In this document: positions 1 through 5,787 of the stretch, piece by piece
Layout: the number at the start of each line of letters is the position of its first letter
How positions within the stretch are numbered: the first letter of the stretch is position 1
NCBI GenBank assembly: GCA_027306745.1
Contig: DAHUZD010000205.1
Location: 1 to 6,508 of the forward strand
Direction: 5' to 3'
Length of the DNA stretch: 6,508 bases
From: Acidobacteriaceae bacterium
Lineage (GTDB): Bacteria; Acidobacteriota; Terriglobia; Terriglobales; Acidobacteriaceae
Translations under genes and position numbers: made by a program
Notes under the pieces: generated by a model
What the model saw: the letters and a program-made list of their open reading frames with translations, nothing else
Told to the model about the DNA's origin: nothing
The model's database searches: none

Positions 1-452
1 GGGATGGACGCCGGCAGCGGCGCGGCCACGCCGCTCTCAAAGAATCCCGCAGCACGTAAAGAGATAATCAACCCATCCCGGCCTACCTTGACGCTAACGG
101 TTTTCCTGGCAATCTGCGCGGCCAACAGCGTGTCCAGCTTAGCCTTCATCTTGTTCAGGTCGGCCAGCGTGGCCGGTGAGGCGGCATCCAGATCGTCGCC
201 CATCATAATCGTCGCCGCATTGGGTGCGCCGCCGGGGTTCTGCAGGTTGGGGGCGCTGCTGGTCATGGTGAAGATGCCCATCGTCTGAAACGCGGAGTGA
301 ATGGAGTACTCCACTTGCTCAACTTTTTTGCGGTCGGACTGAGAAGAGGAAAACAGCACCACAAAAAAAGCGAAGAGCAGCGTAATGAAGTCGGCGTAGG
401 AGACCAGCCAACGCTCATGGCTGATGTGATCGTGCTTTTTTTTGCGGTTCAT
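1..452 (-). CDS. motB: Flagellar motor stator protein MotB, N-terminal part (runs off the left edge)
   Basis: MotB is the stator subunit that anchors the proton channel to peptidoglycan. About 150 codons are visible, open all the way to the edge. The protein starts MNRKKKHDHISHERWLVSYADF, a short basic cytoplasmic tail, followed by one membrane helix at about residues 17-35. D21 in the Ser-Tyr-Ala-Asp-Phe motif matches the proton-carrying aspartate of the family (D32 in E. coli). A periplasmic linker follows, and the last visible residues include SLRAAGFFESG, the segment typical just before the OmpA-like peptidoglycan-binding domain. That domain lies outside the window. The start ATG overlaps the motA stop by one base (TAATG), which indicates translational coupling in a motAB pair. 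The family call is firm; only completeness is unknown. Confidence 0.95.
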   Translation of the reverse strand, partial: MNRKKKHDHISHERWLVSYADFITLLFAFFVVLFSSSQSDRKKVEQVEYSIHSAFQTMGIFTMTSSAPNLQNPGGAPNAATIMMGDDLDAASPATLADLNKMKAKLDTLLAAQIARKTVSVKVGRDGLIISLRAAGFFESGVAAPLPASI

Positions 453-1222
453 TACCTGGCCGCCTCGGCATGGGGGTGTTGCTCAGACAAAAATGTCTTC
501 AGCTTGGTTTCCACCATGCGCGGATTCATTCCCTCCATGATGGAGATGACGCCTTCGAGCATCATTTCCTTCTGCATTTGTTCTTCGCGCTGGCGGATTT
601 TCAGCTTGCCCGCAACCGGCAGGTAGACCAAGTTGGCCGAAGCCACGCCATAAATCGTCGCAACAAACGCAACGGCAATGCCACGTCCCACTTCGTTGAT
701 ATTGTCCAAGTGCTGCATCACCTGAATCAGACCCAGCACTGCACCGATGATGCCCACCGTGGGCGAATAACCGCCGGCGGATTCGAAAACCTGCGGGATG
801 CGCTCTTCATTCTCGCCCTGGTTGTCCAGTTCCAGTTGCATGATCTTGCGCAACTCGCCGGGATCCGTGCCGTCGACGGCCAGCATGAGCGCCTGCTTCA
901 AAAATGAATCGTGCACGGAGGCCAGGTCGGCATCCAGCGAAACAATGCCGCTCTTGCGAGCCTTGTTGGCAAAGCCCACGAGCTGGGCGATCAGCGCGGT
1001 GCCATCCGGCTCGCCGCTGAAGAAGACGCGCGCCAGATTCTTCACCGCTCCCAGAACAATGCGCATCGGGAACTGGAGCAGAATCGCTCCAATGGTGCCA
1101 CCAAAAACAATGATGGCGGCTGTGGGCTGCAAAATCTGTCCCAGCTTGCCACCCTCCATCATCATGCCGGTCAGAATGCCCCCGATGGCCAGGACCACTC
1201 CGCCAAAGCTGCTCTTATCCAT
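452..1222 (-). CDS. motA: Flagellar motor stator protein MotA
   Basis: Inner-membrane stator subunit that, with MotB, conducts protons and pushes on the rotor protein FliG. It is 256 aa, within the usual size for the family. Four membrane helices fit at about residues 6-23, 33-50, 152-170 and 183-205, with a large cytoplasmic loop between helices 2 and 3. Seen directly: the GGT turn at 41-43, the loop motif KARKSGIVSLD at 87-97 (R89 and D97 correspond to the FliG-contacting charges R90 and E98 of E. coli), and helix-3 and helix-4 prolines P154 and P202, matching the essential P173 and P222 of E. coli. A GGAG Shine-Dalgarno lies about 10 nt upstream of the ATG. It sits 58 bp after flbD and overlaps motB, so it is the middle gene of a flbD-motA-motB operon. 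Confidence 0.97.
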   Translation of the reverse strand: MDKSSFGGVVLAIGGILTGMMMEGGKLGQILQPTAAIIVFGGTIGAILLQFPMRIVLGAVKNLARVFFSGEPDGTALIAQLVGFANKARKSGIVSLDADLASVHDSFLKQALMLAVDGTDPGELRKIMQLELDNQGENEERIPQVFESAGGYSPTVGIIGAVLGLIQVMQHLDNINEVGRGIAVAFVATIYGVASANLVYLPVAGKLKIRQREEQMQKEMMLEGVISIMEGMNPRMVETKLKTFLSEQHPHAEAAR

Positions 1223-1280
1223 GATGATTCACTCCGCTTCGCAAAAATTCATCCACACCGGACAGAAACCAGCGCACGGC

Positions 1281-1631
1281 TTAATCCTCTTCACGCTGCC
1301 GCCGCCGCCAACTTCTGTCTTCTTCGTCCTTGATCACGTGCCGGGCCGCGTTAGCCTCTTCCACCGCGTTGGATGCGGCCTTGGCGCTCAACGCCGTCTC
1401 GCGCGAGGAGGAATACTCCTCCACCGGCTGCTTCACCTGGGGAAACGCAGCGCGCAATAATCCAGAGCGATAGGTCTGCACCCGCGCCATCAGTTCTTCA
1501 CAGGTCTCTGCGACAACAATCTTTTCTCCTGTAACCAGCGTGATGACCGTGTCGGGATTGGCCTCCGCATAGCGGATCAAATCGCTGTTGAGCACCATCG
1601 TTTCGCCGTTCAGGCGCGAGAGTTGGATCAT
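1281..1631 (-). CDS. flbD: Small flagellar FlbD-family protein with a C-terminal extension
   Basis: The first ~62 residues match the small FlbD family found next to motA/motB and flgE in many bacteria: MIQLSRLNGETMVLNSDLIR, then EANPDTVITLVTGEKIVV and an acidic helix with EEL. The molecular role of the family is not well established. It should not be confused with Caulobacter FlbD, an NtrC-type activator. The protein is 116 aa, whereas family members are usually about 60-80 aa. The extra ~50 residues are charged and end with SWRRRQREED. The open frame extends upstream to 1916, but the ATG at 1631 is preferred because homology begins exactly there and an AAGAAGG ribosome site lies 5 nt before it. 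First gene of the flbD-motA-motB operon, with its own predicted sigma-28 promoter. Confidence 0.9.
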   Translation of the reverse strand: MIQLSRLNGETMVLNSDLIRYAEANPDTVITLVTGEKIVVAETCEELMARVQTYRSGLLRAAFPQVKQPVEEYSSSRETALSAKAASNAVEEANAARHVIKDEEDRSWRRRQREED

Positions 1632-1671
1632 GGCAGCCTTCTTGGGCCGCAATTGCGCGGCTACAAGGGAG

Positions 1672-1698
1672 CTATCGGCACAAGGCGAAGAAAGATGA
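1672..1698 (-). promoter_or_regulatory. Predicted sigma-28 promoter of flbD-motA-motB
   Basis: On the minus strand, TCATCTTT, an 11-nt spacer and GCCGATAG. The -10 matches 7 of 8 bases of the FliA consensus GCCGATAA. The -35 is weak (5 of 8 against TAAAGTTT), but the spacing is exact. The transcript would start near 1665, giving a leader of about 34 nt before the flbD ATG. A perfect 10-bp palindrome CGCAATTGCG (1648-1657) lies in that leader and could be an operator or chance. Confidence 0.55.
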
Positions 1699-1771
1699 CA
1701 CCACCTATAAGGAACTCCCTGCTGCGCGGCTTTCCAGCGGAGGAGATGGTTACCAACGGATGAAATTGCAT

Positions 1772-1788
1772 TTGGCAAGTAAAGTGCT
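1772..1788 (+). promoter_or_regulatory. Sigma-54-like -24/-12 element overlapping the fliC promoter
   Basis: TTGGCAAGTAAAGTGCT matches 11 of the 14 defined positions of the sigma-54 consensus YTGGCACGRNNNTTGCW. The invariant GG (1774-1775) and GC (1786-1787) are exactly 10 nt apart. It overlaps the -35 of the sigma-28 site, so the two holoenzymes could not bind together. No activator-binding dyad is obvious upstream. It may be real dual control or a coincidence. Confidence 0.35.
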
Positions 1789-1806
1789 ACGGGCATGGGC
1801 CGATGT
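1780..1806 (+). promoter_or_regulatory. Predicted sigma-28 (FliA) promoter of fliC
   Basis: TAAAGTGC, an 11-nt spacer and GCCGATGT, against the consensus TAAAGTTT-N11-GCCGATAA (6 of 8 and 6 of 8, exact spacing). A start near 1813 would give a leader of about 130 nt before the fliC ATG. Flagellin is the classic FliA target, so both context and sequence agree. Confidence 0.8.
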
Positions 1807-1812
1807 AAGTCC

Positions 1813-1943
1813 GTGAGTGCGGAATTTCCAACCGCGCGGATTCTTCCCCAAACCGCCCAGAACAAACTGGACGGGATGGTGAGGGATTCGCAAGGACAGA
1901 AACCCGCCAACCACAATCTCTATCGGTCTTCAGGAGCGGAATT
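1813..1943 (+). promoter_or_regulatory. fliC 5' leader, rich in GGA motifs
   Basis: The predicted leader holds eight GGA triplets, at 1821, 1838, 1869, 1874, 1884, 1894, 1933 and 1938. About two would be expected by chance in this length. The last two sit in and just after the Shine-Dalgarno AGGAG (1932-1936). GGA clusters over a ribosome site are the hallmark of CsrA/RsmA control, which is known for flagellin mRNA in some bacteria. No csrA or fliW lies in the window. Small palindromes GGAA-T-TTCC (1821-1829) and CCGCGCGG (1832-1839) lie near the predicted transcript start. The regulatory role is inference. Confidence 0.3.
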
Positions 1944-3131
1944 ATGTCCTTAGGCGTATTGAATAACATCTCTGCCATCTACGCAGAGAACAACCTGAAC
2001 CAGACAAACGCCAGCTTGCAGAACACGCTGACGCAGCTCTCGTCTGGGTCGCGCATCAACTCCGGCGCGGATGACGCCGCAGGACTGTCACTGGCCGACG
2101 GTCTGGGCGCCAACTCCGCAGCTCTCACCCAATCTGCAACCAACGCCAGCAGTGGCGTGGGCCTGTTGCAGGTGGCCGATGGCGCACTGTCGCAAGTGAC
2201 CAACTTGCTCAACCGCGCGATCACCCTGGCTACAGAAGCCTCCAACGGTACGCTGAATAGCACGCAGGACGCAGCGGCCAATCAGGAGTATCAATCGATT
2301 CTGTCGGAAATCAACAACATTGGCACGACATCGAGCTACAACGGTGTCGGAGTCTTCGGCTCGAATACATCGATCTTCACCGGGGATGCAACCGCGATTG
2401 GATCCAGTACCGACACGTTGAGCATCAAGTCACTCAGCTCTTCGAGCGTCGGCGATGTGGGCGGGACCATCGGCACGGCAACCACTGCAAACATTGAGAC
2501 CGGTACCGGCATTTCTTCGACGGCTACGACTACGGCAGCCGGCACCGTGACAATCAAGATCGGAACTGGCTCGACCAATACGATCACCGTCGCCAGCGGT
2601 TCGACCGTCGCCAATATCGCCAGCGATATCAACGGAGCGAACATTAGCGGCGTATCCGCCACCGTGCAAACGGCGGGTGGCTACTCCAGTCTGGTGGTCA
2701 CCTCGACCGGAGGGGCGTTCACCACGTTTACCCTCGCGACAACTGGCATTGCCCCAACCTTCACTGCCTCTGGCGGCGCAGCAGCCAATGGCATCACCTA
2801 CACCGAAGGCACGGACCAGGCCCTCAATACAACGGACCTGACCAACGCCGCAAATGCGCAAACGGCGCTGACGGACATCAACACTGCGATAACGGATGTG
2901 GCCGCCCAACGCGGTTACATTGGATCGCAGATCAACACACTGAATGCCATCGCCAACGTGGAGAGCACGGAGCAGACCAACGTGGTCTCCGCACAGAACA
3001 GCATCATGGCCACGGACTATGGACAAGCGACCTCGGACCTGTCCAAGTACCAGATTCTGAGCCAGACCGGCATCAGTGCCTTGGCCACGGCCAACACGGT
3101 GCAGCAGGAGGTTTTGAAGCTGTTGCAGTAA
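1944..3131 (+). CDS. fliC: Flagellin, the filament subunit
   Basis: Filament protein exported through the flagellar type III apparatus, so no signal peptide is expected or seen. It is 395 aa. The N-terminal flagellin domain (about 1-140) contains the conserved stretches NASLQNTLTQLSSGSRINSG and DDAAGLSLAD, then LLNRAITLATEASNGT. R91 and E115 occupy the place of the TLR5-contacting R90 and E114 of Salmonella. The middle (about 145-300) is a Ser/Thr/Gly-rich variable region with a flagellin-IN-like repeat at about 200-255. The C-terminal domain (about 302-395) contains AAQRGYIGSQINTLNAI and ends VLKLLQ, the D0 helix that FliS normally binds. Start: AGGAG with a 7-nt spacer before ATG 1944. It is monocistronic, between its own sigma-28 promoter and a strong terminator. 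I cannot tell whether other flagellin genes exist elsewhere. Confidence 0.96.
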   Translation: MSLGVLNNISAIYAENNLNQTNASLQNTLTQLSSGSRINSGADDAAGLSLADGLGANSAALTQSATNASSGVGLLQVADGALSQVTNLLNRAITLATEASNGTLNSTQDAAANQEYQSILSEINNIGTTSSYNGVGVFGSNTSIFTGDATAIGSSTDTLSIKSLSSSSVGDVGGTIGTATTANIETGTGISSTATTTAAGTVTIKIGTGSTNTITVASGSTVANIASDINGANISGVSATVQTAGGYSSLVVTSTGGAFTTFTLATTGIAPTFTASGGAAANGITYTEGTDQALNTTDLTNAANAQTALTDINTAITDVAAQRGYIGSQINTLNAIANVESTEQTNVVSAQNSIMATDYGQATSDLSKYQILSQTGISALATANTVQQEVLKLLQ

Positions 3132-3153
3132 ACAAGCAGCAACGCTCAGCATG

Positions 3154-3191
3154 GCGGAAGGTGCAGCCCTCGCACCTTCCGCATTTTTTTT
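3154..3191 (+). terminator. Intrinsic terminator of fliC
   Basis: Perfect 11-bp stem GCGGAAGGTGC / GCACCTTCCGC (3154-3164 and 3172-3182) with a 7-nt loop, followed after one A by eight T residues (3184-3191). It starts 22 bp after the fliC stop. It isolates fliC from fliD, which explains why fliD has its own promoter. Confidence 0.95.
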
Positions 3192-3203
3192 GAGATCAAG
3201 CAT

Positions 3204-3266
3204 AACCGCAGATCCCAACCGCAGATTCCTCCACTGCGACTGCTGACGCAGCCTCCAGTCGGAGTG
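3204..3266. repeat. Short tandem direct repeat followed by an imperfect hairpin
   Basis: AACCGCAGAT occurs twice with a 13-nt period (3204-3213 and 3217-3226). Next is an inverted repeat CACTGCGACTG (3232-3242) / CAGTCGGAGTG (3256-3266), pairing at 10 of 11 positions around a 13-nt loop. No T tract follows on either strand, so it is not a terminator. It may be debris of an older repeat element next to the palindrome at 3284. Function unknown. Confidence 0.35.
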
Positions 3267-3283
3267 AAAAAACACAGAAATAC

Positions 3284-3391
3284 GAGTCATTCTGAGGAGC
3301 GTAGCGACGAAGAATCCAGAGAATGCCGGCTGCGTAAATACAGCCATCGCCTTCTGGATTCTTCACTCCCGTTGGTCGCTCAGAATGACTC
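3284..3391. repeat. Intergenic palindromic repeat element (108 bp, nested inverted repeats)
   Basis: Outer arms GAGTCATTCTGAG (3284-3296) and CTCAGAATGACTC (3379-3391) pair perfectly over 13 bp. Inner arms GAAGAATCCAGA (3309-3320) and TCTGGATTCTTC (3353-3364) pair over 12 bp. A small inner stem GGCTG / CAGCC (3328-3332, 3341-3345) closes an 8-nt loop. The 12- and 14-nt segments between outer and inner arms do not match each other. The arms resemble a dispersed repeat I recall from Acidobacteriota and some other phyla, whose spurious translations read like SHSEERSDEES. It lies between the fliC terminator and the fliD promoter. Its copy number in the genome cannot be judged here. Confidence 0.8.
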
Positions 3392-3453
3392 TCGCATAGA
3401 AAAAATCATCGCACAATCCTTACCCTGTCCTTTCGAGCGAAGCAACACGCAAT

Positions 3454-3469
3454 GCCGCGAAGTCGCGGC
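3454..3469. repeat. Short GC-rich dyad upstream of the fliD promoter
   Basis: GCCGCGA-AG-TCGCGGC, 7-bp arms around 2 nt, 39 bp before the predicted -35 of fliD. It could be a regulator site or a chance palindrome. The rest of 3392-3508 shows nothing else that I recognise. Confidence 0.25.
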
Positions 3470-3508
3470 CTCTGCGGTGGGCATATCGTCCAAGAACGAC
3501 AATCCGGC

Positions 3509-3535
3509 TGAAGTTTTTCTCTTACCCGCCGATGG
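3509..3535 (+). promoter_or_regulatory. Predicted sigma-28 (FliA) promoter of fliD
   Basis: TGAAGTTT, an 11-nt spacer and GCCGATGG: 7 of 8 and 6 of 8 matches to TAAAGTTT-N11-GCCGATAA with exact spacing. This is the best -35 of the three sites in the window. Transcription would begin near 3542, about 60 nt before the fliD ATG at 3602. Any fliS product would come from the same transcript. Confidence 0.8.
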
Positions 3536-3588
3536 AAACCACAGAGGGTGGATGCAGCGCTGACCGTTTGGCCAAGCGTGCATCGGCA

Positions 3589-3595
3589 AGAGGGT
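3589..3595 (+). promoter_or_regulatory. Ribosome binding site that decides the fliD start
   Basis: AAGAGGG lies 6 nt before the ATG at 3602. The alternative upstream ATG at 3548 would be only about 6 nt from the predicted transcript start, leaving no room for a ribosome site. It also adds 18 residues unlike a FliD N-terminus. Confidence 0.7.
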
Positions 3596-3601
3596 GCGGC
3601 A

Positions 3602-5284
3602 ATGGGTACGGTCGGTCTCAGCTTCGGATCACCCACGAGCGGGCAGGGCTTCAACGTTTCGCAGACGGTCAGCCAGATCACGTCCATCATGCAGAACGTC
3701 GAAACACCTTGGAAGAATCAACTCACACAGTTGCAGAGCCAAGACAGCGCCTACACCACTCTCGGTACCGACCTCTCTAATCTCACCACCAATTTGCAAG
3801 CTCTGACCAATTTTCAAGGCGTATTGGAGTCGAAGTCCGGTTCCAGTTCCAACACCAATGTGCTGCAATTACTCTCGGCCAGCAATACGGCCCTGGCGGG
3901 CAGCCATACAGTGACCGTCAGCAGTCTAGCGCAGACCAATTCCTATTATTCAGAAGACTTCGCCAACCCCGCCGACCTGATCAACGGCAGCCTGACGATC
4001 ACTGTGGGCAGCGGTTCGCCGGTAACGATCAACACCGATTCCGGCGGCGATACCATCGCGCAGTTTGCCGCCAACATTAACAATGCGAACGCAGGCGTGA
4101 CGGCCAATATCATCACGGACTCCGGCGGGCAACGGCTTTCGATTGTCAGCAATACCAGTGGCACGGCTGGCAACTTTACCATCGGCACCACACTGACCGA
4201 TGCGACGAATTCTTCAAACATAATCAGCTTTACGCAGGCGCAGGCTGGCACCAACGCCAGCTTCACCGTGGATGGCATTAGTGAGTCCAGTTCCTCCAAC
4301 ACCGTGGCGAATGCAATTCCCGGTGTAACGTTTCAGTTGCTCTCCGCTGCGCCTAGCAGCCCGGTACAGGTGGAGATTGCCAACAACAACACCGCTGTAG
4401 AGACGGCGGTAAGCAATTTTGTGACGGCTTACAACCAAGCCATCACCGACCTGAATGCGCAGGAGGGAAATAATAGTGCAGGCCAGCCAGAGCCACTCTT
4501 TGGCAATCCGACGGTCGCTTTGTTGCAATCACAGTTGGAGTCGGCGCTGAATTTTTCCGTGGCCTCCAGCCTGACGGCCTCCGGCAGTCAAGGCAGCGGC
4601 TGGACCTTCACCGCAGGTTCAGCCACGGATACATTTACCGCGGCAGCGGGCGCATTTGGCACGGGTAGCGGCGGCACGGGTTCCAGTGCAGCCATCACCT
4701 CCCCCTCAACCCTGACGCAGATCGCCGCGGACTTGAATACGGCCGGCACCGGCTATACAGCGACGTTGAACTCCGCCGATACCACGATGACGGTGACCCC
4801 GTCCTCATCTTCACCAGCCACCCTGGCGGCCACTGCCCCCGTTCTGTCCGCCAGCGGCAGCGGCAGCGTTTCTTCGTTCACGCAACTTGGCATTTCCATG
4901 AACAACGATGGAACGATCACGCTCAATACTTCCACACTGGATAGTCTTTTGAATTCAAACTATCAAGACGTAGTGAATTTTTTGCAGCCCAGCGCCAGCT
5001 TTCTTTCCTTTGGCGGCAACTTCACCAACGCTTTGAACAATCTGGGTAATCAGGCTCCCAGCGGTGCGGTCTATCTGGCCTTGCAGCAGGATCAGTCGAT
5101 GGAATCCACGCTGAATACCAACATTACCAACGAGAACACGCTCATCAGCCAGCAGACGCAGAGCTTAACGAGTGAGCTGAATCAAGCCAACTACACACTG
5201 ACGCAAATTCCGCAGGAGATGACCTACATGAACGAGCTATACAGCTCTTACAGCGGATACAACATCAACCCGAACTTTGGATGA
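3602..5284 (+). CDS. fliD: Flagellar filament capping protein FliD (HAP2)
   Basis: FliD sits at the filament tip and guides folding of each new flagellin subunit. From ATG 3602 it is 560 aa; the open frame also allows ATG 3548 (578 aa), which I reject from the promoter and ribosome site positions. The N-terminal FliD domain covers about residues 5-115, with GFNVSQTVSQITSIM and a coiled-coil region from 35-70. A flagellin-IN-like repeat lies at about 128-195. The C-terminal domain begins near SNFVTAYNQAITDLN (271-285) and resumes at FTQLGISMNNDGTITLNTS (426-444), ending in a long helical segment at about 497-547 and NINPNFG. Between the two parts is an extra Ser/Thr/Gly/Ala-rich stretch, about 325-425, with a second degenerate IN-like motif. 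This makes the protein longer than many FliDs. The fliS frame follows after 23 bp. Confidence 0.95.
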   Translation: MGTVGLSFGSPTSGQGFNVSQTVSQITSIMQNVETPWKNQLTQLQSQDSAYTTLGTDLSNLTTNLQALTNFQGVLESKSGSSSNTNVLQLLSASNTALAGSHTVTVSSLAQTNSYYSEDFANPADLINGSLTITVGSGSPVTINTDSGGDTIAQFAANINNANAGVTANIITDSGGQRLSIVSNTSGTAGNFTIGTTLTDATNSSNIISFTQAQAGTNASFTVDGISESSSSNTVANAIPGVTFQLLSAAPSSPVQVEIANNNTAVETAVSNFVTAYNQAITDLNAQEGNNSAGQPEPLFGNPTVALLQSQLESALNFSVASSLTASGSQGSGWTFTAGSATDTFTAAAGAFGTGSGGTGSSAAITSPSTLTQIAADLNTAGTGYTATLNSADTTMTVTPSSSSPATLAATAPVLSASGSGSVSSFTQLGISMNNDGTITLNTSTLDSLLNSNYQDVVNFLQPSASFLSFGGNFTNALNNLGNQAPSGAVYLALQQDQSMESTLNTNITNENTLISQQTQSLTSELNQANYTLTQIPQEMTYMNELYSSYSGYNINPNFG

Positions 5285-5307
5285 TTTTAAAGCACACAGG
5301 AGAGGCC

Positions 5308-5784
5308 ATGGATTACCTAGAGCAGTCACTTGCAATTCAGAGCAGTATGGAACTGGTGGTCGCACTTTACGACGGCATGTTGCGCTTTTTGCATCAGGAC
5401 GTTGCGTGCGCGTAATCTTGCGACGCGAATGGAAGGCGGCGGAACATCAAATACACGCTGGATATTTTGACCTACTTGCAGGGACGGATGCGCACCGATG
5501 TCGGCGGGGAGGTGGCCTCCACGCTCTCCGAGTTTTACGCTGCCATGTACTCGCAGTGCTTGCTGGCCTCGCGCGATGCCTCCATCAGCCTGATGGAAGA
5601 GACGATCCGCAACATTCGCACCGTGCGCGATGCATGGAAGCAAGCTGCATCGAGTGAGGATGCACGCAACACGCTGCCACGGGAGCAGCAAACTCCTGCG
5701 GAGAGAATGCAGCTCGCGCGGCCGACCAGCTTGGCGATTGTTCCCGAGGAACCCACCGCCCTCACGCACCGCTGGTCTGCTTAA
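5308..5784 (+). pseudogene. fliS: Flagellin export chaperone FliS, interrupted by one in-frame stop codon
   Basis: FliS binds the C-terminal helix of flagellin and keeps it unpolymerised until export. ATG 5308 has a strong AGGAG site 5 nt upstream, 23 bp after fliD. Residues 1-35 look like FliS: MDYLEQSLAIQSS, then ELVVALYDGMLRFLHQ. Codon 36 is TAA (5413-5415). The same frame then continues without another stop for 122 codons, with GRRRNIKYTLDILTYLQGRM, DVGGEVASTLSEFYAAMYSQ and the terminal helix IRNIRTVRDAWKQA. Spacing from LYDG to LDIL equals that of Salmonella FliS (LFDG to INII, compared from memory), so no indel is implied. The simplest reading is one nonsense change, possibly GAA to TAA at a usually acidic site. 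Alternatives are a sequencing error, readthrough, or restart at TTG 5467 or ATG 5488, which would lack the first helices. Read through, it would be 158 aa. Confidence 0.82.
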
Positions 5785-5787
5785 GGT

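Noticed and set aside
798..1460. 220-aa plus-strand open frame over motA and flbD
   Set aside because: It lies antisense to two firmly identified genes, and its sequence shows no domain or ribosome site.
1632..1916. N-terminal extension of flbD to 1916
   Set aside because: The extension crosses both predicted promoters, is not FlbD-like, and a good ribosome site precedes the ATG at 1631.
2430..3347. 305-aa open frame antisense to fliC
   Set aside because: It is a shadow of the GC-rich flagellin gene, crosses the fliC terminator and the repeat, and its composition (Arg/Gly/Cys-rich) is not protein-like.
3284..3391. CRISPR or insertion-sequence interpretation of the palindrome
   Set aside because: There are only two inverted halves with no regularly spaced direct repeats, no transposase frame and no visible target-site duplication.
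3264..3563. 99-aa open frame on the plus strand between fliC and fliD
   Set aside because: It runs through the palindromic repeat and the fliD promoter. Its SHSEERSDEES segment is the translation of the repeat itself, and it has no protein-like features.
3548..3601. Upstream start of fliD at ATG 3548
   Set aside because: It lies about 6 nt after the predicted transcript start with no room for a ribosome site, and its 18 extra residues do not resemble a FliD N-terminus.
5277..5657. 126-aa open frame overlapping fliS in another frame, as evidence for a frameshift pair
   Set aside because: It has no FliS similarity. The FliS-like segments on both sides of the TAA share one frame with conserved spacing, so a nonsense codon explains the data better than two compensating frameshifts.
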